A stretch of DNA of 64,000 nucleotides from Mesorhizobium sp. B2-4-3 (GCF_006442815.1 NZ_VFVL01000008.1:124001-188000), one strand, 5' to 3'. Positions 48,083-56,543 are shown, numbered from the stretch's first letter. Notes: generated by a model from the letters alone, not told the origin. A program made the numbers and translations.

Positions 48083-48254
48083 CCCCCGGAGCGACGGAAT
48101 CGATGTGAAAGAATCCATCAGGCTGATGTATTCTTTCATCGCGGTTCATTCGGATTCGGGCGCGAGTTTCGACGGTTTTGGTCTTCGTCACGCCGATAGT
48201 GATCGAAAAACCGGCTGCCCCGGTCGGAATCACCCTTGACGTTTCCAAACGAAA

Positions 48255-48270
48255 TGGAATAAATATTTCA
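48255..48270. promoter_or_regulatory. Candidate operator upstream of the mocB-like gene
   Basis: TGGAATAAATATTTCA, an imperfect palindrome of GGAA-N6-TTTC form. RpiR-type IolR regulators of inositol genes in rhizobia bind GGAA-N6-TTCC, so this is one base off. A second TTCC-N9-GGAA lies directly before it (48243-48259). Remaining sequence between 48083 and 48424 shows no gene. Confidence 0.4.
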
Positions 48271-48424
48271 CTAGCTAGGCTTTTTGGTTCTTTCGTTCCG
48301 AAGCGTCTGTTCGAACGGAGGAGGCGTTCCACCGAAGGGCGTGGCCGCAGGGAGAGATTCCCCGGGCAAACCGGGGATTCCGGTTCAATGGGTGCAGCCG
48401 GACACCAAGTGGAGGAGAGATAAA

Positions 48425-49366
48425 ATGAAGAAACTGCTTTTGGGCGTCGCGCTTTCGGCGCTGATGTGTTCATCCGCCTTCGCCGCCAAGATCGGCGTTT
48501 CGATGGCCAAATTCGACGACAACTTCCTGACCGTGCTGCGCAACGGCATGATCGCGCAGGCCAAGGGCATGAGCGGTGTCGAATTGCAGGTCGAAGACGC
48601 ACAGAACGACGTCGCCAAGCAACTCGACCAGATCAAGAACTTCGCCGCCTCGGGCGTCGACGCCATCATCGTCAATCCGGTCGACACCTCTGCCACGCAG
48701 GCGATGTCGGACGCGGCCGCCGCGGCCAAGATCCCGCTGGTCTATGTCAACCGCCAGCCGGTCAATGTCGACTCGCTGCCGGACAACCAGGCTTTCGTCG
48801 CTTCGAACGAGGCCGAATCCGGCACGCTCGAGACCAAGGAAGCCTGCCGCCTGCTCAAGGAAGCCGGCAAAAAGGAAGCCAATGTCTATGTGATCATGGG
48901 CGAGCTCTCGAACCAGGCCGCGGTGCAGCGCACCAAGGACATCGAGGAAGTCATCGCCACGCCGGACTGCAGCTTCATCAAGATCATCGACAAGCAGACC
49001 TCGAACTGGGACCGCGACCAGGCGCAGAACCTGATGACCAACTGGCTGTCGTCCGGCAAGGCGTTCGACGGCGTCATCGCCAACAATGACGAAAGCGCCA
49101 TCGGCGCCATCCAGGCGATGAAGGCGGCCAACATCGACATGAAGTCGGTGGTCGTCGGCGGCGTTGATGCCACCCAGGACGCGCTGGTTGCGATGCAGGC
49201 TGGCGATCTCGACGTCACGGTCTTCCAGGACGCTGCCGGCCAGGGCGCCGGCGCGCTCGACGCGGCGCTGAAGCTCGCCAAGGGCGAGAAGGTGGACCAC
49301 AAGGTCTACATCCCGTTCCAGCTCGTGACGCCGGCGAACATCGACAAGTTCTTGAAGAAGAACTGA
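48425..49366 (+). CDS. Periplasmic substrate-binding protein, rhizopine-binding (MocB) type
   Basis: A 313-residue periplasmic binding protein of the ribose/inositol class with a signal peptide (MKKLLLGVALSALMCSSAFA). The mature start KIGVSMAKFDDNFLTVLRNGM resembles S. meliloti MocB as I remember it. Ligand-pocket stretches such as IVNPVDTSATQAM, NNDESAIGAIQAM and VVVGGVDATQDAL are typical of sugar/cyclitol binders. The ribosome site GGAGGAGAG is strong. It is the first gene of the transporter, followed by permease and ATPase. The ligand could be rhizopine, inositol or a related cyclitol. Confidence 0.85.
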   Translation: MKKLLLGVALSALMCSSAFAAKIGVSMAKFDDNFLTVLRNGMIAQAKGMSGVELQVEDAQNDVAKQLDQIKNFAASGVDAIIVNPVDTSATQAMSDAAAAAKIPLVYVNRQPVNVDSLPDNQAFVASNEAESGTLETKEACRLLKEAGKKEANVYVIMGELSNQAAVQRTKDIEEVIATPDCSFIKIIDKQTSNWDRDQAQNLMTNWLSSGKAFDGVIANNDESAIGAIQAMKAANIDMKSVVVGGVDATQDALVAMQAGDLDVTVFQDAAGQGAGALDAALKLAKGEKVDHKVYIPFQLVTPANIDKFLKKN

Positions 49367-49380
49367 GGCGCCTCGATACG

Positions 49381-49441
49381 GGGCGGCGCATCCAATAGGA
49401 ACAAACGCGCCGCTCCGCCCTTCCTCCCGTCGCGCGGGAGG
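49381..49441 (+). promoter_or_regulatory. Two stem-loops between binding-protein and permease genes
   Basis: GGGCGG (49381-49386) can pair with CCGCCC (49415-49420), and CCTCCC (49423-49428) with GGGAGG (49436-49441). There is no T run, so transcript stabilisation of the upstream binding-protein message is more likely than full termination. Confidence 0.4.
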
Positions 49442-49473
49442 CAGCACAAGTGCGCCCCGACGGAGGAAAAGAC

Positions 49474-50550
49474 GTGTCACAGACATCGCATGGCATTGGC
49501 GGGCTGAGCTATGACGCCAAGAAACGCCCCTGGCCGGCCGAGTTCAACGTGTTCCTGGCGCTGGTCATCCTCGTCGTCGCCTTCGAGCTGATCGGCCGCG
49601 TCTTCCTCGGCGACAGCTTCCTGTTCAACACCCGCGAGAATGTTTCCGGGCTCTTCAACGAGCAGCGCCTGCAGATCATCATCCTGCAAGTGTCGATCGT
49701 CGGCATCATCGCCATCGGCGTCACCCAGGTCATCATCTGCGGCGGCATCGATCTGTCCTCAGGCTCGATCGTCGGCGCCACCGCGATGATCGCCATGAGC
49801 TTCGCCCAGGTGGCGACGGTCAACGGCAACCCCAACCCCAAGGCGATGTTCCTGGCGCAAGGCTGGACCGACCTGCCGGTCATCGTGCCGCTGCTGGTCG
49901 CGATCGGATGCGGCCTGCTTGCCGGCCTGATCAACGGGTTTCTGATCGCCTACACCCGCATTCCGCCATTCATCGCCACGCTCGGCATGATGGTCACCGC
50001 CCGCGGCATCGCCAAATGGTGGTCGAAGGGCCAGCCAATCTCGTTCCCGACCGAGAGCTTCGCGGCCATCGGCAAGGGCCTGATGCCTGTCGTCATCTTC
50101 ATCTCGCTGGCGCTCCTGTTCCAGCTCATCCTGAGCTATACGAAATACGGCAAGCATTGCTACGCCATCGGCTCCAACGAGGATGCCGCGCGCATGTCGG
50201 GCATCAAGATCGCCAACCACAAGGTGCTGGTCTATGCCATCGCCGGCATCCTCGCTTCGCTTGCCGCCGTGGTGCTCTGCTCCAAGAACCTCACCGCCCA
50301 GGCCGGCATGGGCGTCATGTACGAGCTCGACGCCATCGCCATGGCGGTCATCGGCGGCGTTTCGCTGTCGGGAGGCCGCGGCTCCATCATCGGCACCGTG
50401 ATCGGCTCGCTGATCTTCGGCGTCATCATTTCCGGCTTCACCTTCCTGCGTCTCGACGCCTACTATCAGGAGATGGTCAAGGGCGTGATCATCGTCGGTG
50501 CGGTCGTTCTCGATCAATGGCGCCAGCGCCGCCGCGCGATAGGAGCTTGA
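49474..50550 (+). CDS. ABC transporter permease (ribose/inositol class)
   Basis: A 358-residue RbsC-type permease with about nine membrane segments. The conserved GGIDLSSGSIVGATAM and the EAA-like region IGSNEDAARMSGIKIANHKVLVYAIAG are visible, as is AMAVIGGVSLSGGRGSI. The start is GTG at 49474, with GGAGG 8 bases upstream; a longer ATG-started frame would add 8 residues and lacks a ribosome site. It works with the binding protein at 48425 and the ATPase at 50553. Confidence 0.9.
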   Translation: MSQTSHGIGGLSYDAKKRPWPAEFNVFLALVILVVAFELIGRVFLGDSFLFNTRENVSGLFNEQRLQIIILQVSIVGIIAIGVTQVIICGGIDLSSGSIVGATAMIAMSFAQVATVNGNPNPKAMFLAQGWTDLPVIVPLLVAIGCGLLAGLINGFLIAYTRIPPFIATLGMMVTARGIAKWWSKGQPISFPTESFAAIGKGLMPVVIFISLALLFQLILSYTKYGKHCYAIGSNEDAARMSGIKIANHKVLVYAIAGILASLAAVVLCSKNLTAQAGMGVMYELDAIAMAVIGGVSLSGGRGSIIGTVIGSLIFGVIISGFTFLRLDAYYQEMVKGVIIVGAVVLDQWRQRRRAIGA

Positions 50551-50552
50551 CC

Positions 50553-51323
50553 ATGTCCGACATCGTTCTGAAGACCGAAAACCTCACCAAGCATTATGGC
50601 GGCGTGCACGCCTTGCAGGAGGCGAATTTCGAGCTGCGCAAGGGCGAGCACGTCGCCATCATGGGCGACAACGGCGCCGGCAAGTCGACCTTCGTGCGCC
50701 AGATCACCGGCGTCGAGCAGCGCACCGACGGCAAGATCTGGTTCGACGGCAAGGAGGTGAATTTCGCCGGCCCGATCGAGGCGCGCGAGGCGGGCATCGA
50801 GACAGTGTTCCAGAACCTCGCTCTGGCCGACGACCTCGACGTGCCGTCGAACCTGTTCCTCGGCCGCGAGAAGGTGCTGTTCAATCTCGGGCCGTTCTCG
50901 ATCCTCGACCGCAAGGCGATGCGCAAGGCGACGGAGGCAGCACTTGTCCGCACGGCGGTGAAGATCCCGAACCTCTCCAGCACCATCCGCCATATGTCCG
51001 GCGGCCAGCGCCAATGCGTGGCGATCGCGCGGACCGCGACCTTCGCCTCCAAGCTGATCATCATGGACGAGCCGACGGCGGCGCTCGGCGTGCAGGAGAC
51101 GGCGCAGGTCGAAAACATCATCCGCACGCTGAAGGAAAACGGCGAGCCGCTGATCCTGGTCAGCCACAACATGCGCCAGGTGTTCGACCTGGTCGACCGC
51201 ATCGTCGTCTTCCGCCGCGGCAAGATCGTCGCCAACCTGCGCAAGCAGGACACCGACGGCAACGACATCGTCGCCTACATCACCGGCGCCAAGACCGGAC
51301 AGGCGGAACTGCAGGCCGCCTGA
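50553..51323 (+). CDS. ABC transporter ATP-binding protein (single domain)
   Basis: A 256-residue single ABC domain. Walker A is GDNGAGKST, the signature MSGGQRQCVAIAR, Walker B LIIMDEPTAALG and the switch histidine in LVSHNM. Many sugar transporters of this class have a double ATPase of about 500 residues; this one has one domain, so it presumably acts as a homodimer. It starts 2 bases after the permease stop. Confidence 0.92.
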   Translation: MSDIVLKTENLTKHYGGVHALQEANFELRKGEHVAIMGDNGAGKSTFVRQITGVEQRTDGKIWFDGKEVNFAGPIEAREAGIETVFQNLALADDLDVPSNLFLGREKVLFNLGPFSILDRKAMRKATEAALVRTAVKIPNLSSTIRHMSGGQRQCVAIARTATFASKLIIMDEPTAALGVQETAQVENIIRTLKENGEPLILVSHNMRQVFDLVDRIVVFRRGKIVANLRKQDTDGNDIVAYITGAKTGQAELQAA

Positions 51324-51405
51324 CGGGCGCCACGACGGGATCAAACCAATCATCCGCGCCGGAAGGCGCGGATATGCCTACAAACCCACGCTCGAAGGAC
51401 ATTCC

Positions 51406-52398
51406 ATGACACTCCGCTTCGCTCTCCTCGGCGCCGGCCGCATCGGCAAGGTGCATGCCCGCGCCGTCGCCTCCAACCCGCAGGCCAAGCTGGTCGCCGT
51501 GGCCGATGCCTTCGAGAAAGCGGCGACGGAGTTCGCGGCCGCCTATGGCGCGGAAGTGCGCAGCATCGACTCCATCGAGAAGTCCGGGGACATCGACGCC
51601 GTCATCATCTGCACGCCGACCGACACCCATGCCGATCTGATCGAGCGCTTCGCCAAGGCCGGCAAGGCGATCTTCTGCGAGAAGCCGATCGATCTCTCCG
51701 TCGAGCGCGTCGAAAAATGCCTGGCCGTTGTCGAGAAGACCAAGGCCACGCTGATGGTCGGCTTCAACCGCCGCTTCGATCCGCATTTCGCCGCCGTGCG
51801 CAAGGCGATCGACGACGGCGCCATCGGCACGGTCGAGATGGTCACCATCACCTCGCGCGATCCCGGCGCCCCGCCGCTCGATTACATCGCCCGCTCTGGC
51901 GGCATTTTTCGCGACATGACCATCCATGATTTCGACATGGCGCGCTTCCTGCTCGGCGAGGAGCCGGTCGCCGTCAGCGCCCACGCTTCGGTGCTGGTCG
52001 ACAAGAAGATCGGCGAAGCCGGCGATTTCGATAGCGTCAGCGTGATCCTTGAAACCGCCTCCGGCAAGCAGGCCGTCATCTCCAACTCGCGCCGCGCCAC
52101 CTATGGCTACGATCAGCGCATCGAGGTGCATGGTTCCAAGGGCATGGTAGCGGCCGAGAACCAGCGGCCGGTGTCGATCGAGCTCGCCAACGACAAGGGC
52201 TACACCCGCCCGCCGCTGCACGACTTCTTCATGACCCGCTACATCGACGCCTATGCCAACGAGATCGCCTCCTTCATCGCCGCGGCGACTGCCGGCAAGA
52301 AGGCGGCGCCGAGCGGCAAGGATGGGCTGATTGCGCTGAAGCTGGCGGATGCGGCCTTGCAGTCGGCCAAGACGGGCAAGACCATCCGCATCGATTGA
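51406..52398 (+). CDS. iolG: Gfo/Idh/MocA dehydrogenase, probable inositol 2-dehydrogenase
   Basis: A 330-residue NAD-dependent oxidoreductase. The Rossmann motif GAGRIGKVHARAV is at the N-terminus. The EKP motif (FCEKPIDLSVERV) and the catalytic region GGIFRDMTIHDFDMARFL (Asp/His pair) match myo-inositol 2-dehydrogenase and MocA. It lies 82 bases after the ATPase gene on the same strand. It should oxidise the imported cyclitol to its ketone (2-keto-myo-inositol or related). MocA of rhizopine catabolism belongs to the same family, and sequence alone here does not decide between them. Confidence 0.88.
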   Translation: MTLRFALLGAGRIGKVHARAVASNPQAKLVAVADAFEKAATEFAAAYGAEVRSIDSIEKSGDIDAVIICTPTDTHADLIERFAKAGKAIFCEKPIDLSVERVEKCLAVVEKTKATLMVGFNRRFDPHFAAVRKAIDDGAIGTVEMVTITSRDPGAPPLDYIARSGGIFRDMTIHDFDMARFLLGEEPVAVSAHASVLVDKKIGEAGDFDSVSVILETASGKQAVISNSRRATYGYDQRIEVHGSKGMVAAENQRPVSIELANDKGYTRPPLHDFFMTRYIDAYANEIASFIAAATAGKKAAPSGKDGLIALKLADAALQSAKTGKTIRID

Positions 52399-52474
52399 CT
52401 CGATGAGGCAGGTATCTCGATGGTGGTCGGATTGTCTGTCTCCAACGCTTGGCGATTGGCCGCAACGCTTATCA

Positions 52475-52662
52475 CGTCGTCATCCACGGGCGGAGCAAGG
52501 AGCGAAGCGACGCGGCGCAGACCCGAGGATCCATTCCGTGACGTTGAGGCGGTGCTACGGTGCAGAATTCTGCGGCGCAGCCCTCTTCGCGCGACGTCAC
52601 GGCATGGATTCCAGGGTCTTCGCGACGGAGCTTCGCTCCTGCTTCGCCCTGGAATGACGAAT
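52475..52662. repeat. Solo copy of the palindromic hairpin core
   Basis: Two mirror arms: CGTCATCCACGGGCGGAGCA...ACCCGAGGATCCAT and GGCATGGATTCCAGGG...CCCTGGAATGACG. The left arm has diverged in its stem sequence (CCACGGG / CCCGAGG). There are no terminal CACAGGGATTTTGA repeats. It fills the 302-base gap between iolG and the SDR gene. Confidence 0.78.
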
Positions 52663-52700
52663 CTCGCGAGACCATTGAAATCTAACCAAGGAGCAGAGCG

Positions 52701-53495
52701 ATGAACGGTTTGGCCGGTCGCAATTCAGAAACGCGCGCCATCGTCACCGGCGGCGCGCAGGGCATCGGCTTCGCAGTTGCGGAAGCCTTGGTCGACGAGG
52801 GCTGCCGCGCGCTGGCCCTGATCGGCCGCTCGCAGGAGAAGGGCGACAGGGCGGTCGCGGCGCTGAAGAAAAACGGCGTCGACGCCATCTTCATCAGCGC
52901 CGATGTCGCCAAGGTCGCCGACTGCAAGCGCGCCGTCGAGACCGCGATCAAGCACTTCGGAACGCTGAACGCGCTGGTCAACGCCGCCGCCACTTCCGCG
53001 CGCGGCTCGCTGGTCGAGACCTCGGAGGAGCTTTTCGACCAGATCTTCGACACCAATGTGCGCGGGCCGTTCTTCCTGATGCAGGGTCTCGTCGCGCATC
53101 TGCTCGAGCGCAAGGCGCCCGGCTCGATCGTCAACGTGCTGTCGATGTCGGCGCATGCCGGCCAATCCTTCCTCACGCCCTATTCGACCAGCAAGGGCGC
53201 GCTGATGACGCTGACCAAGAACGTCGCGAGCTCCTATCGGAAGAACCGCATCCGCTGCAATGCCGTGCTGCCGGGATGGATGGATACCGAAGGCGAGGCG
53301 ATCGTGCAGAAGAAGTGGCACGACGCGCCCGATGACTGGCTGGACAAGGCCGAGGCCGCGCAGCCCATGGGCCAGCTGGTCAAGCCGGCCCAGCTTGCCC
53401 GGCTGGTCACCTATATGCTGAGCCCGCAGGCCGGCGTCATGACCGGCTCGCTTGTCGATTACGACCAGAACATCGCTGGTGTCATCGGCGAATAG
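52701..53495 (+). CDS. Short-chain dehydrogenase/reductase
   Basis: A 264-residue SDR. The cofactor loop is TGGAQGIG (residues 16-23), catalytic S about 148-150, Y161 and K165 (YSTSKGAL). The NNAG motif reads NAAA. A ribosome site (aaggag) precedes the ATG. It is downstream of the inositol dehydrogenase, beyond a repeat, and may act on another ring hydroxyl of the same substrate. Substrate is unproven. Confidence 0.85.
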   Translation: MNGLAGRNSETRAIVTGGAQGIGFAVAEALVDEGCRALALIGRSQEKGDRAVAALKKNGVDAIFISADVAKVADCKRAVETAIKHFGTLNALVNAAATSARGSLVETSEELFDQIFDTNVRGPFFLMQGLVAHLLERKAPGSIVNVLSMSAHAGQSFLTPYSTSKGALMTLTKNVASSYRKNRIRCNAVLPGWMDTEGEAIVQKKWHDAPDDWLDKAEAAQPMGQLVKPAQLARLVTYMLSPQAGVMTGSLVDYDQNIAGVIGE

Positions 53496-53527
53496 TTGCA
53501 GGGGAACCTGGCGGCGACGCAAGTCAC

Positions 53528-53713
53528 TTCGTCATCCACGGGCGGAGCAAGGAGCGAAGCGACGCGGCGCAGACCCGAGGATCCATGCCGCGTCTCCAGA
53601 GCGTTGCTGCGGTCCAGAATTATGCATCGCCGCGCTCTTCGGCCAATGTAACGGCATGGATTGCAGGGTCTTCGCGACGGAGCTTTGCTCCTGCTTCGCC
53701 CTGGAATGACGAA
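53528..53713. repeat. Solo copy of the palindromic hairpin core
   Basis: CGTCATCCACGGGCGGAGCA...ACCCGAGGATCCATGCCG and GGCATGGATTGCAGGG...CCCTGGAATGACG. Its left arm shares the CCACGGG/CCCGAGG stem with the copy at 52475, 1 kb away, on the other side of the SDR gene, suggesting a recent relation between the two. Confidence 0.78.
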
Positions 53714-53759
53714 ATCGCGAAGGTTCGGCCCCACCCGAAATTGCCAGCCTCAACAGGCA

Positions 53760-53788
53760 CGTGACAAACGCCCCAGCATCGACTATAT
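53760..53788 (+). promoter_or_regulatory. Promoter of the DAHP synthase attenuator
   Basis: CGTGAC (53760-53765), a 17-base spacer, then CTATAT (53783-53788). This matches the S. meliloti housekeeping consensus CTTGAC-N17-CTATAT with one or two changes. The expected start of transcription is near base 53796, the A of an ATG. Confidence 0.6.
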
Positions 53789-53795
53789 GAGCCGC

Positions 53796-53870
53796 ATGAT
53801 CCACCTGACCGCCTCGTTTTGGTACTTTTATTACAGCTCGCTGGCGGCGGGAGGATTGCGCTCGATCTGA
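53796..53870 (+). CDS. Aromatic-rich leader peptide of the DAHP synthase attenuator
   Basis: A 24-residue peptide beginning MIHLTAS, then six consecutive aromatic codons FWYFYY (53817-53834), then SSLAAGGLRSI and TGA. There is no ribosome site, and the promoter places the transcript start at its ATG, so it is probably leaderless, as known for trpL of S. meliloti. An in-frame ATG at 53787 is an alternative start. The codons cover all three end products of the pathway that the next gene starts. CTGGCGGC inside its 3' half (53841-53848) is complementary to the 5' arm of the terminator. Confidence 0.8.
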   Translation: MIHLTASFWYFYYSSLAAGGLRSI

Positions 53871-53920
53871 AAACTCCAGATCAAAAAATCCGACAAGCCG
53901 CCAGACCTGGCGGCTTTTTT
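53841..53920 (+). terminator. Attenuator: antiterminator and rho-independent terminator
   Basis: Terminator: AAGCCGCCA (53895-53903) / TGGCGGCTT (53908-53916), loop GACC, T run to 53920. Antiterminator: CTGGCGGC (53841-53848) can pair with GCCGCCAG (53897-53904), consuming the terminator's 5' arm. A further hairpin GATCTG (53864-53869) / CAGATC (53877-53882) spans the leader stop codon and may be the pause/protector structure. The alternatives are mutually exclusive, as in classical amino acid attenuators. Confidence 0.82.
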
Positions 53921-53960
53921 GTTACAAGCCGGCAGGTCTCCTAACCAGGAGCAGAAAGCC

Positions 53961-55052
53961 GTGTTGACCACAACAGACGACCTTCGGGTCAAGGAACTCA
54001 AGGTCCTGAGCACGCCGGACGAGGTGATGCGCGAGATACCGCGCTCACTTACGGCGACGCGCACCGTTGCCGCCTCGCGCAACGCCATCCATTCCATCCT
54101 CACGGGGGCCGACGATCGACTGGTCGTCATCGTCGGCCCTTGTTCCATCCACGATCCGGTCGCCGCCGTGGACTACGCCAGCCGTCTGGCGGCGCTGCGC
54201 GAGGCCTTGGCCGACCGGCTCGAGATCGTCATGCGCGTCTATTTTGAGAAGCCGCGCACCACGGTCGGCTGGAAGGGCCTCATCAACGATCCCGACCTCG
54301 ACGGCAGCTTCAACATCGACAAGGGCTTGCGCATGGCGCGCAACGTGCTGTCGGCCGTCAACAATCTCGGCCTGCCGGCGGCGACCGAATTCCTCGACAT
54401 GACGACGCCGCAATACATCGCCGACCTCGTCGCCTGGGGCGCCATCGGCGCGCGCACCACCGAGAGCCAGATCCATCGCGAGCTTGCGTCGGGCTTCTCC
54501 TGCCCGGTCGGCTTCAAGAACGGCACCGACGGCAATCTTCGGATCGCCGGTGAAGCGGTGAAGTCGGCCGCCCAGCCGCATCACTTCATGGCGGTGACCA
54601 AGGGCGGCCGTAGCGCCATTGCCACGACCACCGGCAATGAGGATTGCCACGTCATCCTGCGTGGTGGCATCACGCCGAACTACGATGCCGCAAGCGTCGA
54701 CGCGGCCGCCGCCGAACTCGGCCGCATTGGCGTCGCGCCGCGGCTGATGATCGACGTCAGCCACGCCAACAGCGCCAAGAAGCCGGAGAACCAGCCGAAG
54801 GTCGCGCATGACGTGGCAGGGCAAGTTGCCGCGGGCGACGAGCGCATCATCGGCGTCATGATCGAGAGCAATCTCGTCGCCGGCCGGCAGGACGTCGTGC
54901 CCGGCAAGCCGCTTACCTACGGCCAGAGCATCACCGACGGCTGCATCGACTGGGCGACCACGGAGACGGTGCTGCACGGCCTTGCCGGCGCCGTCGAATG
55001 GCGCCGGTCGGTGAAGCGTGAGATGCTCGCCAGCCGGCAGGGTGCTGCCTGA
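53961..55052 (+). CDS. aroG: 3-deoxy-7-phosphoheptulonate synthase (class I DAHP synthase)
   Basis: First step of the shikimate pathway: phosphoenolpyruvate plus erythrose 4-phosphate. The protein has 363 residues. Motifs are VGPCSIHDP, the KPRTTVGWKG phosphoenolpyruvate site, GARTTESQIHRELASG and MIDVSHANSAKK, diagnostic for the AroFGH-type (I-alpha) enzyme. It starts with GTG at 53961, with AGGAG 9 bases upstream; no ATG in frame fits. Transcription is controlled by the attenuator directly upstream. The AroF/G/H isoenzyme name is uncertain. Confidence 0.93.
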   Translation: MLTTTDDLRVKELKVLSTPDEVMREIPRSLTATRTVAASRNAIHSILTGADDRLVVIVGPCSIHDPVAAVDYASRLAALREALADRLEIVMRVYFEKPRTTVGWKGLINDPDLDGSFNIDKGLRMARNVLSAVNNLGLPAATEFLDMTTPQYIADLVAWGAIGARTTESQIHRELASGFSCPVGFKNGTDGNLRIAGEAVKSAAQPHHFMAVTKGGRSAIATTTGNEDCHVILRGGITPNYDAASVDAAAAELGRIGVAPRLMIDVSHANSAKKPENQPKVAHDVAGQVAAGDERIIGVMIESNLVAGRQDVVPGKPLTYGQSITDGCIDWATTETVLHGLAGAVEWRRSVKREMLASRQGAA

Positions 55053-55073
55053 GCGAAAAGGTGAGGGCGGCGA

Positions 55074-55709
55074 TCACGCCGCCCTCAACCCTTCCCACGC
55101 CGTGAATATCGAAACGGCAAACAAAAGCAGTCCGGCGCCCCGTCCCGCCAGGATGGTCGCTTGCGGATTGTCGACCAGCAGCCCACGGCTTCGCCCCGCT
55201 GTAACGGCGAGCCCGCCATAGATCGCCGCCTGCGTGGCGACCGTCAGCAATCCCATGATTGTCGCCTGCATCCAGACCGGACCGTAAGCCGGCTTCAGGA
55301 ATTGCGGATAGACGGCTAGGATGAAGAGATAGGCCTTTGGATTGATCAGGCAGGTGACCAGTCCCTGGCGAAACGCCTTCCACGCCGAGCGGCTCCCCGT
55401 AGGCCCGTCGTCGCCGACGGTGATCGAGCTGCGCATCAGCGAAATGCCGATATAGGCCATGTAGGCGGCGCCGGCGATCAGCAGCGGCGTGAACAGGATC
55501 GGCACGAAATGCATGAGCAGTCCGACGCCGACCGCGCCATTCAGCGTGTGCACCGCGCCGCCCAACATGATGCCGGCGGTGGCGGCGAGACCCCTGTTGC
55601 TGCCGCCGGTCAGCGCATTGGCCAGCACGAACAGCATGTCCATGCCCGGAACGGCGATGATGCCGAACAGAAGCACGAAGAACAGCCAGAGATTTTCGCC
55701 ATAGCTCAT
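55074..55709 (-). CDS. LysE/RhtB family exporter
   Basis: A protein of 211 residues (217 if the ATG at 55727 is used). Six hydrophobic segments are visible. The family pattern at the N-terminus is FGIIAVPGMDMLFVLANALTGGSNRGLAATAGIMLGG. It should export an amino acid or derivative from the inner membrane. It converges on aroG and diverges from the WYL regulator, which is a candidate controller. The substrate is unknown. Confidence 0.87.
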   Translation of the reverse strand: MSYGENLWLFFVLLFGIIAVPGMDMLFVLANALTGGSNRGLAATAGIMLGGAVHTLNGAVGVGLLMHFVPILFTPLLIAGAAYMAYIGISLMRSSITVGDDGPTGSRSAWKAFRQGLVTCLINPKAYLFILAVYPQFLKPAYGPVWMQATIMGLLTVATQAAIYGGLAVTAGRSRGLLVDNPQATILAGRGAGLLLFAVSIFTAWEGLRAA

Positions 55710-55835
55710 GTCAGTTGCCTGTCGCATTATCCGCCTGCACGCAAAGGAATCTGTTGATTTTCAAGCGGGTAGGCGGCCCTATAGGCGATCCCAACTGACG
55801 GGGATGTGTCAGTTGCATTTCAGCCGGGTGAGAAA

Positions 55836-56543
55836 ATGCGCAAGGCCTCGCGCCTGTTCGAGATCATCCAGATCCTGCGGCTGGCCAAGAAGCCGGTGAC
55901 GGCGGCCACGATCGCCGAGCGGCTGGAAGTGACGGTACGCTCGGTCTATCGCGACATTTCGGCGCTTCAGGCCATGCGTGTTCCGATCGAGGGTGGGCGC
56001 GGCATCGGCTACATCCTGCGACCAGGCTTCGACCTGCCGCCGCTGATGTTTTCCATCGAGGAGATGGAGGCGATCGTGCTGTCGCTTGCGCTGCTCGAGC
56101 GCACCGGCGACGACGAGCTCAAGCAGGCTGCCAAACGCGTCGGCGCCAAGATCGCCGGCGCCGTGCCGCCGCCCTTGCGGCAGACGCTGGACGCCAACGC
56201 CCTCCATGCCTGGGGCTTTGCAGCACCTTCCGCTTCGGCCGTCGACCTCGCGCTGGTCCGCCGCGCCATCCGCGACGAGGAGAAGCTCAGCCTCTCCTAT
56301 CGCGACGAGGCGGGACGGCCGACCGGCCGCATCATCCGTCCGGTCGCGCTGATCTACTATGCCGAGACCGCCAACATCGTCGCCTGGTGCGAGTTGCGCC
56401 AGGCCATCCGCAATTTTCGCAGCGACCGCATCGAGGACTGCCGGGCGGCGGGCCTGTGGTTCAAGGGCGAGGGCGACCGGCTGCGGCAGGTCTGGGTCGA
56501 CGGCTGGGAGATCAATGCTTCGGTAGCCGCCGCCGGCAACTGA
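55836..56543 (+). CDS. HTH-WYL transcriptional regulator (YafY type)
   Basis: A 235-residue regulator. The N-terminal winged helix is FEIIQILRLAKKPVTAATIAERLEVTVRSVYRDISAL, and the C-terminal WYL domain holds LSYRDEAGRPTGRIIRPVALIYYAETANIVAWCELR. The ATG at 55836 (MRKASRL) is preferred over 55806. It diverges from the LysE exporter and converges on a methyltransferase. Confidence 0.9.
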   Translation: MRKASRLFEIIQILRLAKKPVTAATIAERLEVTVRSVYRDISALQAMRVPIEGGRGIGYILRPGFDLPPLMFSIEEMEAIVLSLALLERTGDDELKQAAKRVGAKIAGAVPPPLRQTLDANALHAWGFAAPSASAVDLALVRRAIRDEEKLSLSYRDEAGRPTGRIIRPVALIYYAETANIVAWCELRQAIRNFRSDRIEDCRAAGLWFKGEGDRLRQVWVDGWEINASVAAAGN

